From: Clostridium formicaceticum
GTDB taxonomy: Bacteria > Bacillota > Clostridia > Peptostreptococcales > Natronincolaceae
DNA: 64,000 nucleotides
Reading direction: 5' to 3'
Assembly (NCBI RefSeq): GCF_001854185.1
Contig: NZ_CP017603.1
Span: 1,612,001 to 1,676,000 of the forward strand
Positions 29,078 through 37,883 of this stretch are shown here, piece by piece. Under the pieces are notes generated by a model. It was given only the letters and a program-made list of their open reading frames with translations, was not told the DNA's origin and searched no databases. Positions within the stretch are counted from its first letter, which is position 1. Every line of letters starts with the position of its first letter. The position numbers and the translations under genes were made by a program.

Positions 29078-29395
29078 TTGTCCTATGAATCAAAAATTAA
29101 AGATCAATTTACCGATGAATTATTCGAAGCTATTTTAAAACTAGAGACAGTAGAAGAGTGCTATAGATTTTTTGAAGATGTTTGTACTATTAAGGAGATA
29201 CGTTCTATTTCTCAAAGACTAGGGGTGGCGAAGTTGTTGAAGGAAGGCGGTACTTATAATGAAATAGAAAAGATTACTGGTGCCAGTACAGCTACTATCA
29301 GTAGGGTGAATCGATGTTTGCACTATGGAGCAGATGGATATAAACTAATTTTACAGAGATTGCAACAGCAGGATCAGGAAGTGATAGAAAAATAA
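29078..29395 (+). CDS. TrpR-related DNA-binding protein (YerC/YecD family)
   Basis: This is a 105-residue protein of the YerC/YecD branch of the TrpR superfamily. The helix-turn-helix is 'AKLLKEGGTYNEIEKITGASTATISRVNRCLHYG'. The Trp-binding details of true TrpR cannot be assumed; its target and ligand are unknown. I choose the TTG at 29078, six bases after GAGGTG. It reads toward the aspartokinase gene and shares its terminator. Whether it regulates nearby amino acid genes is open. Confidence 0.85.
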   Translation: MSYESKIKDQFTDELFEAILKLETVEECYRFFEDVCTIKEIRSISQRLGVAKLLKEGGTYNEIEKITGASTATISRVNRCLHYGADGYKLILQRLQQQDQEVIEK

Positions 29396-29413
29396 AAAAG
29401 GTGAAGGCTTACT

Positions 29414-29466
29414 AAAAAAGAGACCACTTTAGAAGAAAATTTCTTTTCAATGGTCTTTTTTTATTT
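29414..29466. terminator. Bidirectional terminator
   Basis: GAGACCACT near 29419 pairs with AATGGTCTTT near 29449, with T tract TTTTTTTATTTTTT on the plus strand and an A tract at the left end serving the convergent aspartokinase gene. Confidence 0.7.
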
Positions 29467-29474
29467 TTTACTAT

Positions 29475-30689
29475 TTATTGATCCAAATGAAAAGCTTCAT
29501 GCAAAGTGCATACTGCTTTTTTTGCATCCTCCTGTTTTACAAGGCAGGAAATTGTAGCGTGAGAATCAGAGGTTTGCAAAATTTTAATACCTTCCTTAGT
29601 TAAAGCATTTACTACTGTAGCCATCACGCCGGGTATCCCCGTAATGCGGGAACCTATGATGGTAACTTTGCTGCAGGCTTGGAGAATAGAATACTTTACC
29701 TGGAAATCCTTCAATATTGCTTCTAAAGCTGTAACTTGCACTTCTTCGATAGTAAAAACTTTTTTATCCATAAAAAAGTTGATCATATCGATGCTAATAC
29801 TTGCCTTTGCTAAAGCTGAGAGCAATTGACTATCCGAACTCCCCTCCGTATAGATTGTAACCTGAACGATGCCGTCTTTATGCGTAATGGCGGTTAACAA
29901 TTGTTCGCAAGATTTGCCAGAATACAGTGTTCCCCTCTTTTTACGGCAATAGTGAATGCTGGTACCTGGATGGGTAGACATGGTATTTTTAATTTTAACA
30001 GGAATATTGCCATTCTGAGCAATTTCTACAGCTCTTGGATGAATTACTTTTGCCCCCTTTTCCGCCATCTGGAATACTTCATCATAATTTATTTCATCGA
30101 TAATTCTTGCCTTTGGTACTACGTTTGGATCCGCTGTCATGATACCATCCACATCCGTATAAATTTCTACCTGCTTTGCCTTCAGTGCTACCCCTAAGGC
30201 TGTGGCTGAAGTATCGCTGCCTCCACGACCTAAGGTGGTGATAAAACCATCCTTAGTAGCTCCTTGAAAGCCAGCAATAATAACAACCTTACCTTCTTCT
30301 AGATGAGGTAATATCTTATTACTATCTATACTCAGTATATCTGCGCTGCCAAAGGTATCATCGGTTAGGATACCTGCTTGGTAGCCTGTAAGAGGAATAG
30401 CTGCATAACCCATTGTCTCTAGGGCGGAAGCCAGTACAACAGAAGAGATCACTTCTCCACAGGACATTAGAAGATCTAAATGTTTTAGGTTATAGGTAGA
30501 AGCATCTTCTAAGATTAACCCACGTAGTGTGTCGGTAGCATAGGGCTCACCTTTTCGCCCCATAGCAGAAACTACTACAACTACAGCATAGCCAGCTTTT
30601 TTAGCTTCATCTATTTTATTCATCACCATGGATCTTCTTTCCTTTGTAGCAACAGAAGTGCCTCCAAATTTTTGTACAATAATATTCAC
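29475..30689 (-). CDS. lysC: Aspartokinase with C-terminal ACT domains
   Basis: Aspartokinase phosphorylates aspartate, the entry to lysine, threonine, methionine and diaminopimelate synthesis. The 404-residue protein opens 'IIVQKFGGTSVA', has 'ATDTLRGLI', 'TLGRGGSDTSATALGVAL' and 'TDVDGIMTADPNVVPKA', and two ACT domains from about residue 265 ('VQVTIYTEGSSDSQLL', 'VTIIGSRITGIPGVMA'). I start it at the GTG at 30689 after GAGGTGG. No lysine riboswitch was seen upstream, so which end product inhibits it is open; symbol lysC is generic. Confidence 0.93.
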   Translation of the reverse strand: MNIIVQKFGGTSVATKERRSMVMNKIDEAKKAGYAVVVVVSAMGRKGEPYATDTLRGLILEDASTYNLKHLDLLMSCGEVISSVVLASALETMGYAAIPLTGYQAGILTDDTFGSADILSIDSNKILPHLEEGKVVIIAGFQGATKDGFITTLGRGGSDTSATALGVALKAKQVEIYTDVDGIMTADPNVVPKARIIDEINYDEVFQMAEKGAKVIHPRAVEIAQNGNIPVKIKNTMSTHPGTSIHYCRKKRGTLYSGKSCEQLLTAITHKDGIVQVTIYTEGSSDSQLLSALAKASISIDMINFFMDKKVFTIEEVQVTALEAILKDFQVKYSILQACSKVTIIGSRITGIPGVMATVVNALTKEGIKILQTSDSHATISCLVKQEDAKKAVCTLHEAFHLDQ

Positions 30690-30792
30690 AAAAACCACCT
30701 CATATTTATTTAAATTATTAACCTTTATAATTAAATTATGCTTCTATATTATAAATGTTCTACTTCTAAGTCAATGAGGTTTTATTAAACGT

Positions 30793-30844
30793 TGTAATCA
30801 TTTTTTTGTGAATGCATAGGCTCTACAGTTTGTTAAGTCTTGCA
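30793..30844. repeat. Dispersed intergenic repeat, copy upstream of etfB
   Basis: This is about 52 bases (TGTAATCATTT, then GTGAATGCATAGGCTCTACA, then GTTTGTTAAGTCTTGCAG). It matches, with substitutions, 44099-44151 upstream of eutA (TGTAGTCATTT, GCAAATGCATGCGGTCTGCA, TTTTGTCAAGCTTTGTAG). Confidence 0.5.
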
Positions 30845-30886
30845 GCTAAATTTTATAGCAAAAACAGTCGAAATTAAAATTATATT

Positions 30887-30915
30887 TTGACTATTAAAAT
30901 AATGTATGATAAAAT
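30887..30915 (+). promoter_or_regulatory. Probable promoter of etfBA operon
   Basis: TTGACT (30887-30892), 17 bases, TAAAAT (30910-30915), about 110 bases before the etfB start. Confidence 0.55.
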
Positions 30916-31025
30916 ATTTTTTAAAAATTAAACTATATTTAAAAAAATAAAATAATACTTAACACTTAAATTTTTTTTAGGTTTGCAATTTATTTTGAAA
31001 ACAAAAGGCTTAAGGGGGGATTGGC

Positions 31026-31826
31026 ATGAACATTGTGGTATTGATTAAGCAGGTACCTGACATGGATAAAGTAAAGTTTGATAGTGAAAAAGGTACGATA
31101 GATAGAAAATCTGCGGGAACAGAAATTAATCCTTTTGATCTAAATGCATTGGAGACAGCAATACAAATTAAAGAGAAAACCGACGGAAAAGTAACAGTAC
31201 TGAGTATGGGTCCTCCTAGTGCAGAAGATGCCTTAAGGGAGGCTATTGCCCGTGGTGCTGATGAGGGCTTTTTAATTAGCGACAAGTACTTTGGTGGTGC
31301 TGATACAAAAGCTACTTCTCACACACTAGCTGCTGGAATTAAGAAAATTGGTGATTTTCACCTTATTATTGCAGGAGAAAAAACGGTAGATGGAGATACA
31401 GGACAGGTAGGTGCCGAAACAGCAGGTTATTTAAATATACCCCATGTTTCTTATGTGAGTCGCATAGAAGAAGTGGGACTAGAAAACTTGCAGGTGGTGT
31501 CGGAAATATCTTCTGGATCTTATCTAAAGGAGATGAGGTTGCCAGGTTTGATTACCGTAACAAAAAATATTAATACCCCACGACTACCTGCTTTTAAAAG
31601 AAAAATGATGGCTAGAAAAGCAGAAATAAAGAAGCTTACCCTTGAGGATTTACAGGAATTTTTATCAGTAGAAGAAGTTGGATTAAAGGGTTCACCAACT
31701 TGGGTAAATAAAATTGAAATACCCTCTGTTTCAACGAGGGAAGGCAAAATTTTTCGTGACGATATAATGAAGGCTACTGATACATTGGTGGAACTCTTCA
31801 AAGAAATCAAAGTGGTGGAGGTGTAA
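31026..31826 (+). CDS. etfB: Electron transfer flavoprotein, beta subunit
   Basis: EtfB binds a nucleotide or flavin and pairs with EtfA to move electrons between NADH, ferredoxin and a dehydrogenase. The 266-residue protein starts 'MNIVVLIKQVPDMDKVKF' and has 'INPFDLNALETAIQIK' and 'DGDTGQVGAETAGYLNIPH', typical of the family. The ATG follows AAGGGGGGA. etfA begins five bases after its stop, and a flavin dehydrogenase follows, so it belongs to a specific complex rather than to a general Etf. Confidence 0.94.
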   Translation: MNIVVLIKQVPDMDKVKFDSEKGTIDRKSAGTEINPFDLNALETAIQIKEKTDGKVTVLSMGPPSAEDALREAIARGADEGFLISDKYFGGADTKATSHTLAAGIKKIGDFHLIIAGEKTVDGDTGQVGAETAGYLNIPHVSYVSRIEEVGLENLQVVSEISSGSYLKEMRLPGLITVTKNINTPRLPAFKRKMMARKAEIKKLTLEDLQEFLSVEEVGLKGSPTWVNKIEIPSVSTREGKIFRDDIMKATDTLVELFKEIKVVEV

Positions 31827-31831
31827 GGAAG

Positions 31832-32833
31832 ATGACAGAGAAAACCCATAGAGGTATTCTAGTCTTTGCAGAACAAAAAGATGGTAGGATACATAAAGTT
31901 ACCTATGAACTTTTAAATAAAGGAAGGACGTTGGCAGAAAGCTTAGAAGTGCCGGTATATGCTATTGCATTAGGTCCAAAGAACATGGAGGTCGAAGAAC
32001 TGATTTATCGAGGAGCGGATGAGGTTTTCTATGGGGAAGAGGATGCATTTAATCAGCCGGATGAATTATTGTACAAGGAAAATATCGTGGCTCTTATAAA
32101 CCGTATAAAACCTGAAATATGTTTGTTTGGGGCCACTACCTTTGGAAGATCCTTAGCCCCACGGGTGGCAGGCAGTCTAGAAACTGGATTAACGGCAGAT
32201 TGCACGGAGTTAAAGATTGATGAAGATGGAAAACTGATTCAAATTCGGCCAGCTTTTAGTGATAATATTTTAGCACATATTAAAACAAAAACTTATCCTC
32301 AGATGGCAACCATTCGATATAAGGAATTTTCTGAGGCCAAACGAGATGGACAACGTCAAGGGAAGATTACAAAAATTGAGGCTATCTTATTAGAGAATCC
32401 AGCAGTAAGGATTTTAAAGCAGCTGCAATCCAATGAAATCGATATCAGTGAGGCGGAAGTTGTAGTAGCAGGTGGGAGAGGATTAAAATCTTCTGAGGAT
32501 TTTCATATGTTAAAGGAGCTGGCTGCCTTATTAGGAGGCGTGGTTGGTGCCAGCAGAGCTGTTGTGGAGGAGGATTATATTTCTAGCGACCATCAAGTAG
32601 GTTATAGTGGTAATCGTGTGAAGCCTAAACTATATATCGCCTGTGGGATTTCTGGCGCGCCGCAGCATTTAGCTGGAATGCGGGAGGCAGAAAATATCGT
32701 TGCTATCAATACAGACCCTTCAGCCCCCATATTTAATATTGCGGATGTTGGGATTGTAGGGGATTTATATGAAGTGATACCTATGCTGATCAATAAAATA
32801 AATAACCAAAAAGCTAAGTTAGCTAATGCTTAG
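31832..32833 (+). CDS. etfA: Electron transfer flavoprotein, alpha subunit
   Basis: EtfA is 333 residues. The C-terminal FAD domain shows 'VVVAGGRGLKSSEDFHML', 'GASRAVVEEDYISSDHQVGYSG', 'KPKLYIACGISGAPQHLAGM' and 'AINTDPSAPIFNIADVGIVGDL'. There is no added N-terminal ferredoxin domain, unlike some bifurcating forms. It is co-transcribed with etfB and the dehydrogenase at 32899. Together they resemble the electron-bifurcating lactate dehydrogenase (LctBCD) of acetogens; that function is inference. Confidence 0.94.
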   Translation: MTEKTHRGILVFAEQKDGRIHKVTYELLNKGRTLAESLEVPVYAIALGPKNMEVEELIYRGADEVFYGEEDAFNQPDELLYKENIVALINRIKPEICLFGATTFGRSLAPRVAGSLETGLTADCTELKIDEDGKLIQIRPAFSDNILAHIKTKTYPQMATIRYKEFSEAKRDGQRQGKITKIEAILLENPAVRILKQLQSNEIDISEAEVVVAGGRGLKSSEDFHMLKELAALLGGVVGASRAVVEEDYISSDHQVGYSGNRVKPKLYIACGISGAPQHLAGMREAENIVAINTDPSAPIFNIADVGIVGDLYEVIPMLINKINNQKAKLANA

Positions 32834-32898
32834 AGGTAGGGATCTTTACCCTAAAAACAAAATCAAGATAAAAATGAATATACATGAGGGGGATGAAG

Positions 32899-34284
32899 AT
32901 GAAACAAGAAGTGATTGAGGTTTTAAAAAATATTGTGGGGGAGGATTGGGTACTGACTAGTTTGGATCAGACGCAGGGATATTTATATGACGAAACAGAA
33001 GCATTGATTCGTCCTAAAGCAGCAGAGGATTGCGTTGTTGTAAAACCTGGAACACCTGAAGAAATTGCACAGATATTGAAGTATGCCAATGAAGTGTTGG
33101 TACCAGTAGTGCCAAGGGGTGGTGGTACAGGGCTTTGTGGGGCAGCGATACCGACCCAAACTAGTATTATTCTATCGGATGAAAGATTAAATAAGATTTT
33201 AGAAATCGATGAAGAAAACCTAATGGTAACCTGTGAATCCGGCGTTACCTTAGCTGCCCTCCTAGAAAAGCTTCATGACTATGATAATTTATTTTTCCCA
33301 GTACATCCAGGGGATGAAGGAGCACATATTGGCGGCATGGCGGTAGAAAATGCTGGTGGTGCCGGAGCGGTAAAACATGGTATTATGAGGAATCAGATAA
33401 AGGGATTACAAGTAGTGTTGCCTACAGGAGAGATTGTGAATCTAGGTGGAAAGTTAATTAAAAACAATACCGGATTAGATTTACTGCATTTGATGATTGG
33501 CAGTGAAGGTATCCTAGGGATTGTAACGAAGGTAACCCTAAAACTTTATCCGGAACCTAAGCATAAGGGTACTTTATTGGTTTCCTTTGATAATCGCAAA
33601 GATGCTATAGCTGTTGTACCCAAAATACTACAACAAGGCATTACACCTTTGGCGATTGAGTATATGGAAAGAGACATTGCTTTAGAATCGGCAGCGCATA
33701 TTGGAGAAAAGTGGCCAGCGGAAGAAGGCAGTGTAGATGTCATGATTATTCTTTCTGAAGATAAGGAAGAGGAGCTTTACGAAAAAAGTGAAGTGATCGT
33801 AGACCTTTGTGAAAATCATAATGCTGTTTATACCTTGATTGCAGAAACAGCAAAGGAACAGCGATCTATTTTAGCTATCCGAAGTAATGTCTATACAGCG
33901 GTTGTTCATGATGCGGCGGATGCCTTAGATATGGCAGTGCCTGTCGGCTCCATTCCTGATTTCATGAATGATATCTTTGCATTGGCAGATAAATACGGAG
34001 CAAGGACACCAGCAGTAGGGCATGCTGGAGATGGCAATATTCATAACTTTATTATGAGGGAAAATGGTGAAATTCCTTCTTACTATGAAGCGTTAAAGGA
34101 AGCCATGTATAAAACCGCTGTAAAATACGGAGGAACCATCACAGCGGAACATGGGGTAGGAAAAACAAGAATGGCTAACCTGAATCTTCAGTTAAGTGAA
34201 AAGGAGATAGAATTAATTAAAGGAATCAAAAAGGCGTTTGACCCTAATGGCATTTTGAATCCTGGAACAGTAGTCACTATTTAA
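32899..34284 (+). CDS. FAD-binding 2-hydroxyacid dehydrogenase, GlcD/LctD type
   Basis: This is a 461-residue flavoprotein of the VAO/GlcD family. The FAD-binding segment is 'VPVVPRGGGTGLCGAAIPT', followed by 'HPGDEGAHIGGMAVENAGG', 'LKLYPEP' and the C-terminal 'HAGDGNIHNFIMR' and 'TAEHGVGKTRM'. Family members oxidise lactate or glycolate. Directly behind etfBA, it should hand electrons to Etf. Of three clustered ATG codons I prefer 32899, six bases after GAGGGGG. The substrate is uncertain. Confidence 0.9.
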   Translation: MKQEVIEVLKNIVGEDWVLTSLDQTQGYLYDETEALIRPKAAEDCVVVKPGTPEEIAQILKYANEVLVPVVPRGGGTGLCGAAIPTQTSIILSDERLNKILEIDEENLMVTCESGVTLAALLEKLHDYDNLFFPVHPGDEGAHIGGMAVENAGGAGAVKHGIMRNQIKGLQVVLPTGEIVNLGGKLIKNNTGLDLLHLMIGSEGILGIVTKVTLKLYPEPKHKGTLLVSFDNRKDAIAVVPKILQQGITPLAIEYMERDIALESAAHIGEKWPAEEGSVDVMIILSEDKEEELYEKSEVIVDLCENHNAVYTLIAETAKEQRSILAIRSNVYTAVVHDAADALDMAVPVGSIPDFMNDIFALADKYGARTPAVGHAGDGNIHNFIMRENGEIPSYYEALKEAMYKTAVKYGGTITAEHGVGKTRMANLNLQLSEKEIELIKGIKKAFDPNGILNPGTVVTI

Positions 34285-34317
34285 CAAATGAAAACTTCTT
34301 GGGGGAGGAAATACACG

Positions 34318-35448
34318 ATGAAAAAGAGTCCTGCTAGTGCTATGCCAGCTTTTTTTGCTGTAGCTTTTGTTTGGTTTACGACGCATTTTGGCGGAGGCTT
34401 TGCCTCCGGCAGACAGTTGGTACAGTTTTTTGTACAATATGGATGGTATGCATTGTTTACACCTATTATAGCGATGCTGCTGAATGCTGTGATTTTTTAC
34501 TTTGTTTGGGATTTTAGTGTAAGTCAGAAAAAATTTGACTATAAAAGCTGGTGTGATGGTTTTTATAGTCCTTATGAAAAAATATTTACACCTCTTTATG
34601 AAATTGTATTTAACCTTACTTTATTTACAGCTACAGCTGTTGCCTTCGCTACCGGGGGCGCCACTTTAACACAGGTAATCGGCACACCATATATATTAAA
34701 TACTGCTGTTATTGCTATTATTATGTTTATTGTAACAATTTATGGTGCAGATATGATTAGAGCAGTGGCCTCATGGATTGCCATTATTGTAATTGCAGGG
34801 CTATTACTTATTTACGGAAGTAACTTTATTGCTATTTTGCCAAATCTAAGGGAAGTCATTGCTACAGCCCCAGCACCTCAAGGCACATGGCCTCCTCTAT
34901 GGGAAGCTTTGAAGTATGGAGGATTACAGGCGTCGGTGTTGGGAAGTTATGTAGCAGTGGCGGATGTATTGAAGGATAAAAGAGATGTAAAAAAAGCAGC
35001 TGTTGCAGGATTTATATTAAATGCTTTTATTATAGGACTTGCTGCTATTGTTATTTTAAGTTATTATCCAGCTATTTTAACAGAAGCAGTGCCGGTAATA
35101 TATGTTATTAATAATGGAGTAGGAGGAAGAGCTGGGGAATTATTAGTATCTGTTTTGATCTTCCTAGGAGTTATATCTACAGGAGTGAACCTGATCTATG
35201 GAGGTGCTAAACGGGTAATAAGAGTTTTTGCTAAAGAAAAATCTGATGCCTCTGATAAAAAGGCAGAAATTATTGCTTCAGCAGTTTATGTATTGTTGAC
35301 ATGGGGGATTGCCCTTTTCGGTTTGATTCCTCTTGTGGCAAAGGGCTACGGTTATATTGGTTATATTTCTATACCAGCAATCGTAATACCGGTATTATAT
35401 ATGGGCTTTATGAGAAAAAATAATTCAGCGAAGGCCTCCAATATGTAA
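34318..35448 (+). CDS. YkvI-like membrane transporter of the LeuT fold
   Basis: This is a 376-residue protein with about ten membrane helices, starting 'FFAVAFVWFTTHFGGGFASG', a broken first helix as in LeuT-fold carriers. The related YkvI family is little studied. It follows the dehydrogenase by about 30 bases with its own GGGGGAGG, and a terminator follows, so it is the last gene of the etfBA operon. It may import the hydroxyacid substrate or an amino acid, which is inference from position only. Confidence 0.8.
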   Translation: MKKSPASAMPAFFAVAFVWFTTHFGGGFASGRQLVQFFVQYGWYALFTPIIAMLLNAVIFYFVWDFSVSQKKFDYKSWCDGFYSPYEKIFTPLYEIVFNLTLFTATAVAFATGGATLTQVIGTPYILNTAVIAIIMFIVTIYGADMIRAVASWIAIIVIAGLLLIYGSNFIAILPNLREVIATAPAPQGTWPPLWEALKYGGLQASVLGSYVAVADVLKDKRDVKKAAVAGFILNAFIIGLAAIVILSYYPAILTEAVPVIYVINNGVGGRAGELLVSVLIFLGVISTGVNLIYGGAKRVIRVFAKEKSDASDKKAEIIASAVYVLLTWGIALFGLIPLVAKGYGYIGYISIPAIVIPVLYMGFMRKNNSAKASNM

Positions 35449-35468
35449 ACATAAAAATGTAAAGAAGA

Positions 35469-35509
35469 AGAACAGATAGATTCAAATTAAATCTATCTGT
35501 TCTTTTTTA
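35469..35509 (+). terminator. Terminator of the etfBA operon
   Basis: AGAACAGATAGATT pairs with AATCTATCTGTTCT, followed by TTTTTT. Confidence 0.92.
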
Positions 35510-35627
35510 GTTTTTGCAGTAGAGAAATGGATGCAACTTTTATGGAAAGCTGCACCAAATATCTTTATAATTCATAAGATAAAATGAGACTTGATACAAA
35601 AATAAAAAGAGAGTGAGGTGGCAAAGA

Positions 35628-35846
35628 ATGAGTGATTGCACAAAAGGTACAGGATTATTAAGTAATTTTTTTGGAGGTGGCGGTGTAGGTGTGGGTATAC
35701 CCCAGACTAGTCTGCTGTTCTTCTTTCTATTGTTGGTAATTATTTTCTGCAACTGCCCATGCTTTAAGGATTCAGGAGATAGTCTACTATTCTTCTTCTT
35801 GATTTTAGTAGTATTATTTACTGGCGGTAACATATGTGGCATATAA
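35628..35846 (+). CDS. Small hydrophobic protein, tandem paralogue 1
   Basis: This is a 72-residue protein from the ATG at 35628 behind GAGGTGG. After a Gly-rich N-terminus there are two hydrophobic blocks, 'LLFFFLLLVIIFCNC' and 'GDSLLFFFLILVVLF', separated by a short Cys- and Asp-containing turn. A close relative lies 360 bases downstream. Tiny proteins with the FFLLLVIIFCNC motif occur in sporulating Clostridia and Bacilli and some are spore-associated; function here is not known. Confidence 0.75.
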   Translation: MSDCTKGTGLLSNFFGGGGVGVGIPQTSLLFFFLLLVIIFCNCPCFKDSGDSLLFFFLILVVLFTGGNICGI

Positions 35847-35865
35847 ATTTGCAAGGTTTATCCTT

Positions 35866-35908
35866 GGTATATTAAGGCAGATGGGTTTTATCTATCTGCT
35901 TAAATACC
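35866..35908 (+). terminator. Hairpin between the two small hydrophobic genes
   Basis: GGTATATTAAGGCAGAT pairs imperfectly with ATCTGCTTAAATACC. The T tract after it is weak. Confidence 0.5.
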
Positions 35909-35988
35909 AGTAACCATTTTAAAATTTTCACATAGTATATATTAAGGCTAGAGATAGTCCTAATAAGAATATAAGGAGGGTGCTATAA

Positions 35989-36177
35989 ATGAGTGAAGTT
36001 ATTAAAAAAGATGTTCTTGGTGGTTTCTTCGGTGGCCAAAGTAGTATACTATTTTTCTTCCTATTACTAGTCATTATCTTCTGTAACTGCGGTATCTTTA
36101 GAGGAACAGGAGACAGCTTATTATTCTTCTTATTGTTACTAGTAGTATTATTTGGTGGAAGATATTTCTGGGTTTAA
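35989..36177 (+). CDS. Small hydrophobic protein, tandem paralogue 2
   Basis: This 62-residue protein is a clear paralogue of the one at 35628, with 'ILFFFLLLVIIFCNCGIF' and 'GDSLLFFLLLLVVLFGG'. The ATG follows AAGGAGG. The N-terminus (MSEVIKKDVLGGFFGG) is shorter than that of its sister. Both probably insert into or associate with membranes or the spore surface; no function is established. Confidence 0.75.
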   Translation: MSEVIKKDVLGGFFGGQSSILFFFLLLVIIFCNCGIFRGTGDSLLFFLLLLVVLFGGRYFWV

Positions 36178-36190
36178 TGTTTTAGTTGAT

Positions 36191-36235
36191 TAGCAAAGTA
36201 AAGGGGTAGATAGGATCTACCCCTTTACTTTGCTA
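36191..36235 (+). terminator. Perfect 20-bp stem-loop, likely terminator
   Basis: TAGCAAAGTAAAGGGGTAGA (36191-36210) pairs perfectly with 36216-36235 around a five-base loop. No long T run follows, so its terminator strength is uncertain. Confidence 0.65.
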
Positions 36236-36411
36236 ATTATGAGACTACAACTTTTTCTTTTTAGTAGAATTTGTTATAATAGAAATAAAGAATTATGGCA
36301 AAAAGTGGTGGAAGAAATTTTGCTCTTGATGGATAAATTAATAGAAGATACTATCTATGTTTATAAAGTGAAAAAACTAAGATAAATGAAATTTGGAGGG
36401 AGACACTTTCT

Positions 36412-37119
36412 ATGAATTTTGTATTAGATACGCATTGCCATACATTGGCCAGCGGTCATGCCTACAGTACCATACAAGAAATGGCAGCACATGCTGCTAC
36501 GATAGGATTTGAGTTAATCGCTATAACGGATCACGGTCCTAAAATGCCAGGAAGCACTCATTCTCTATATTTTAAAAACCTTCGCGTAATTCCAAGAAAA
36601 ATAAATGGGGTAGAAATTTTAAGGGGTGTAGAAGTAAATATTTTGGATCACCGTGGAAAGCTGGATATTCCTGAAGGTGTTTTAGAAGAACTAGATATTG
36701 TTATTGCTAGTTTTCATCACCCTTGTATAAAACCTGGTTCAGTGGAGGAGAACACTAATACCCTAATCAATCTAATAAAAAAGCCTTACATAAATATTAT
36801 TGGGCATCCAGGGAATCCTTCCTACCCTGTAAATATCGAAAAGGTGGTGGAGGCTGCTAAGGAATATCGTACTCTGATAGAAATCAATAATAGCTCTTTA
36901 AAACCAGACAGTTTTAGAACAGGAAGTAAAGAAAATTGTTATAAAATCTTAGAAGCCTGTAAGAAGAAGCAAGTGCCTGTAGCTATAGGAAGTGATGCGC
37001 ATATTGCCTTCGATATAGGACATTTTCCTTTTGCTAAGGAAATGCTGGAGAGACTGCAGATGCCGGAAGAATTAGTGGTAAATACTTCGGTTGATAGATT
37101 AAAGGCTTATATAAAATGA
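36412..37119 (+). CDS. PHP-domain phosphatase/phosphoesterase (YcdX-like)
   Basis: This is a 235-residue metal-dependent hydrolase of the PHP family. Metal-binding motifs are 'DTHCHTLASGHAYST', 'ITDHGP', 'ASFHHP', 'IGHPGNP' and 'GSDAHI', matching the YcdX group of trinuclear-metal phosphatases. The substrate is not known. The ATG follows GGAGGG; an extended -10 box (TGTTATAAT, TATAAT at 36275-36280) lies upstream. The 240 bases after it hold small imperfect hairpins but no gene. Confidence 0.88.
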   Translation: MNFVLDTHCHTLASGHAYSTIQEMAAHAATIGFELIAITDHGPKMPGSTHSLYFKNLRVIPRKINGVEILRGVEVNILDHRGKLDIPEGVLEELDIVIASFHHPCIKPGSVEENTNTLINLIKKPYINIIGHPGNPSYPVNIEKVVEAAKEYRTLIEINNSSLKPDSFRTGSKENCYKILEACKKKQVPVAIGSDAHIAFDIGHFPFAKEMLERLQMPEELVVNTSVDRLKAYIK

Positions 37120-37359
37120 GATTTAATTCAGGGGAGTTTTTCACTCCACCTAAATTGTAGTCGAAGTTACTTCGGGATGTATTGCTAAGACGCCCACTTT
37201 AAGAATCAGCGTTATTTTTTTAAATAGTTAAAACTCTTTTTCATTTAAGAATAAGAAGAGGTTTTAGCTATTTTTTTTATGAAAAAGAATAATGAACTGT
37301 GAATTTATAAACAATAATAGTTAGTTATATCTACTTAAACTTAGAGAGGAAGGAGTCAA

Positions 37360-37872
37360 ATGCCAGAGGAACTTAGAGTCAAGGAAAAAAACAATCTTGA
37401 AAAGCCCCTACCGAAGGAACATTATGAAAAACTGGAGGAATATATAGACAGTTTACCTTCCCTAGAAGGCAGGCTAATACAAGTATTGCACCATGCCCAG
37501 GATATTTTTGGGTATTTGCCAAGGGATGTTCAATTATTTATTGCCAGAAGATTAGGGGTAACAGGGGCAAAGGTAAACGGTGTTGTTACCTTCTATACTT
37601 ACTTTACAGAGGAACCAAGGGGAGAATATGTCATTAATGTTTGTACAGGCACCGCCTGCTTTGTAAAGGGGGCCAACAAACTATTGGAGGCCTTTCAAGA
37701 AAAATTAAAGGTATCTGTAGGAGATACAACAGAGGACAGAAGGTTTACTTTGAAGGATGTTCGATGCGTGGGAGCTTGTGGCTTGGCACCGTTGGTGGTG
37801 ATTAATGATAAAGTCTACGGACGAGTAAAACCAGAGGAAGTAGAAGGCATCTTATCTGAATATCAACAATAG
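37360..37872 (+). CDS. hydC: NAD-linked [FeFe]-hydrogenase subunit, NuoE-like
   Basis: This is a 170-residue thioredoxin-fold subunit binding one [2Fe-2S] cluster, with ligands in 'CTGTACFVKG' and 'CVGACGLAP'. It begins the hydC-hydB-hydA operon, 12 bases ahead of hydB. The N-terminal helical part ('LIQVLHHAQDIFGYLPRDVQ') is typical of NuoE. The complex links NADH and, in bifurcating enzymes, ferredoxin to hydrogen. The ATG follows GAGAGGAAGGAG. Confidence 0.93.
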   Translation: MPEELRVKEKNNLEKPLPKEHYEKLEEYIDSLPSLEGRLIQVLHHAQDIFGYLPRDVQLFIARRLGVTGAKVNGVVTFYTYFTEEPRGEYVINVCTGTACFVKGANKLLEAFQEKLKVSVGDTTEDRRFTLKDVRCVGACGLAPLVVINDKVYGRVKPEEVEGILSEYQQ

Positions 37873-37883
37873 GAGGTGGAAAA

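Larger units (their letters stand above)
30690..31025. other. Divergent intergenic region between lysC and etfB
   Basis: This is an AT-rich region between two outward genes. It holds a repeat related to one before eutA (30793-30844) and an etf promoter (30887-30915). I see no riboswitch and no small gene. Confidence 0.5.

Noticed and set aside
30690-31025. Possible lysine riboswitch before lysC
   Set aside because: The region is AT-rich and lacks the conserved lysine aptamer core.
35540-35854. Minus-strand frame of 104 codons across the first small hydrophobic gene
   Set aside because: It is a shadow of the plus-strand gene, which has the ribosome site and a paralogue.
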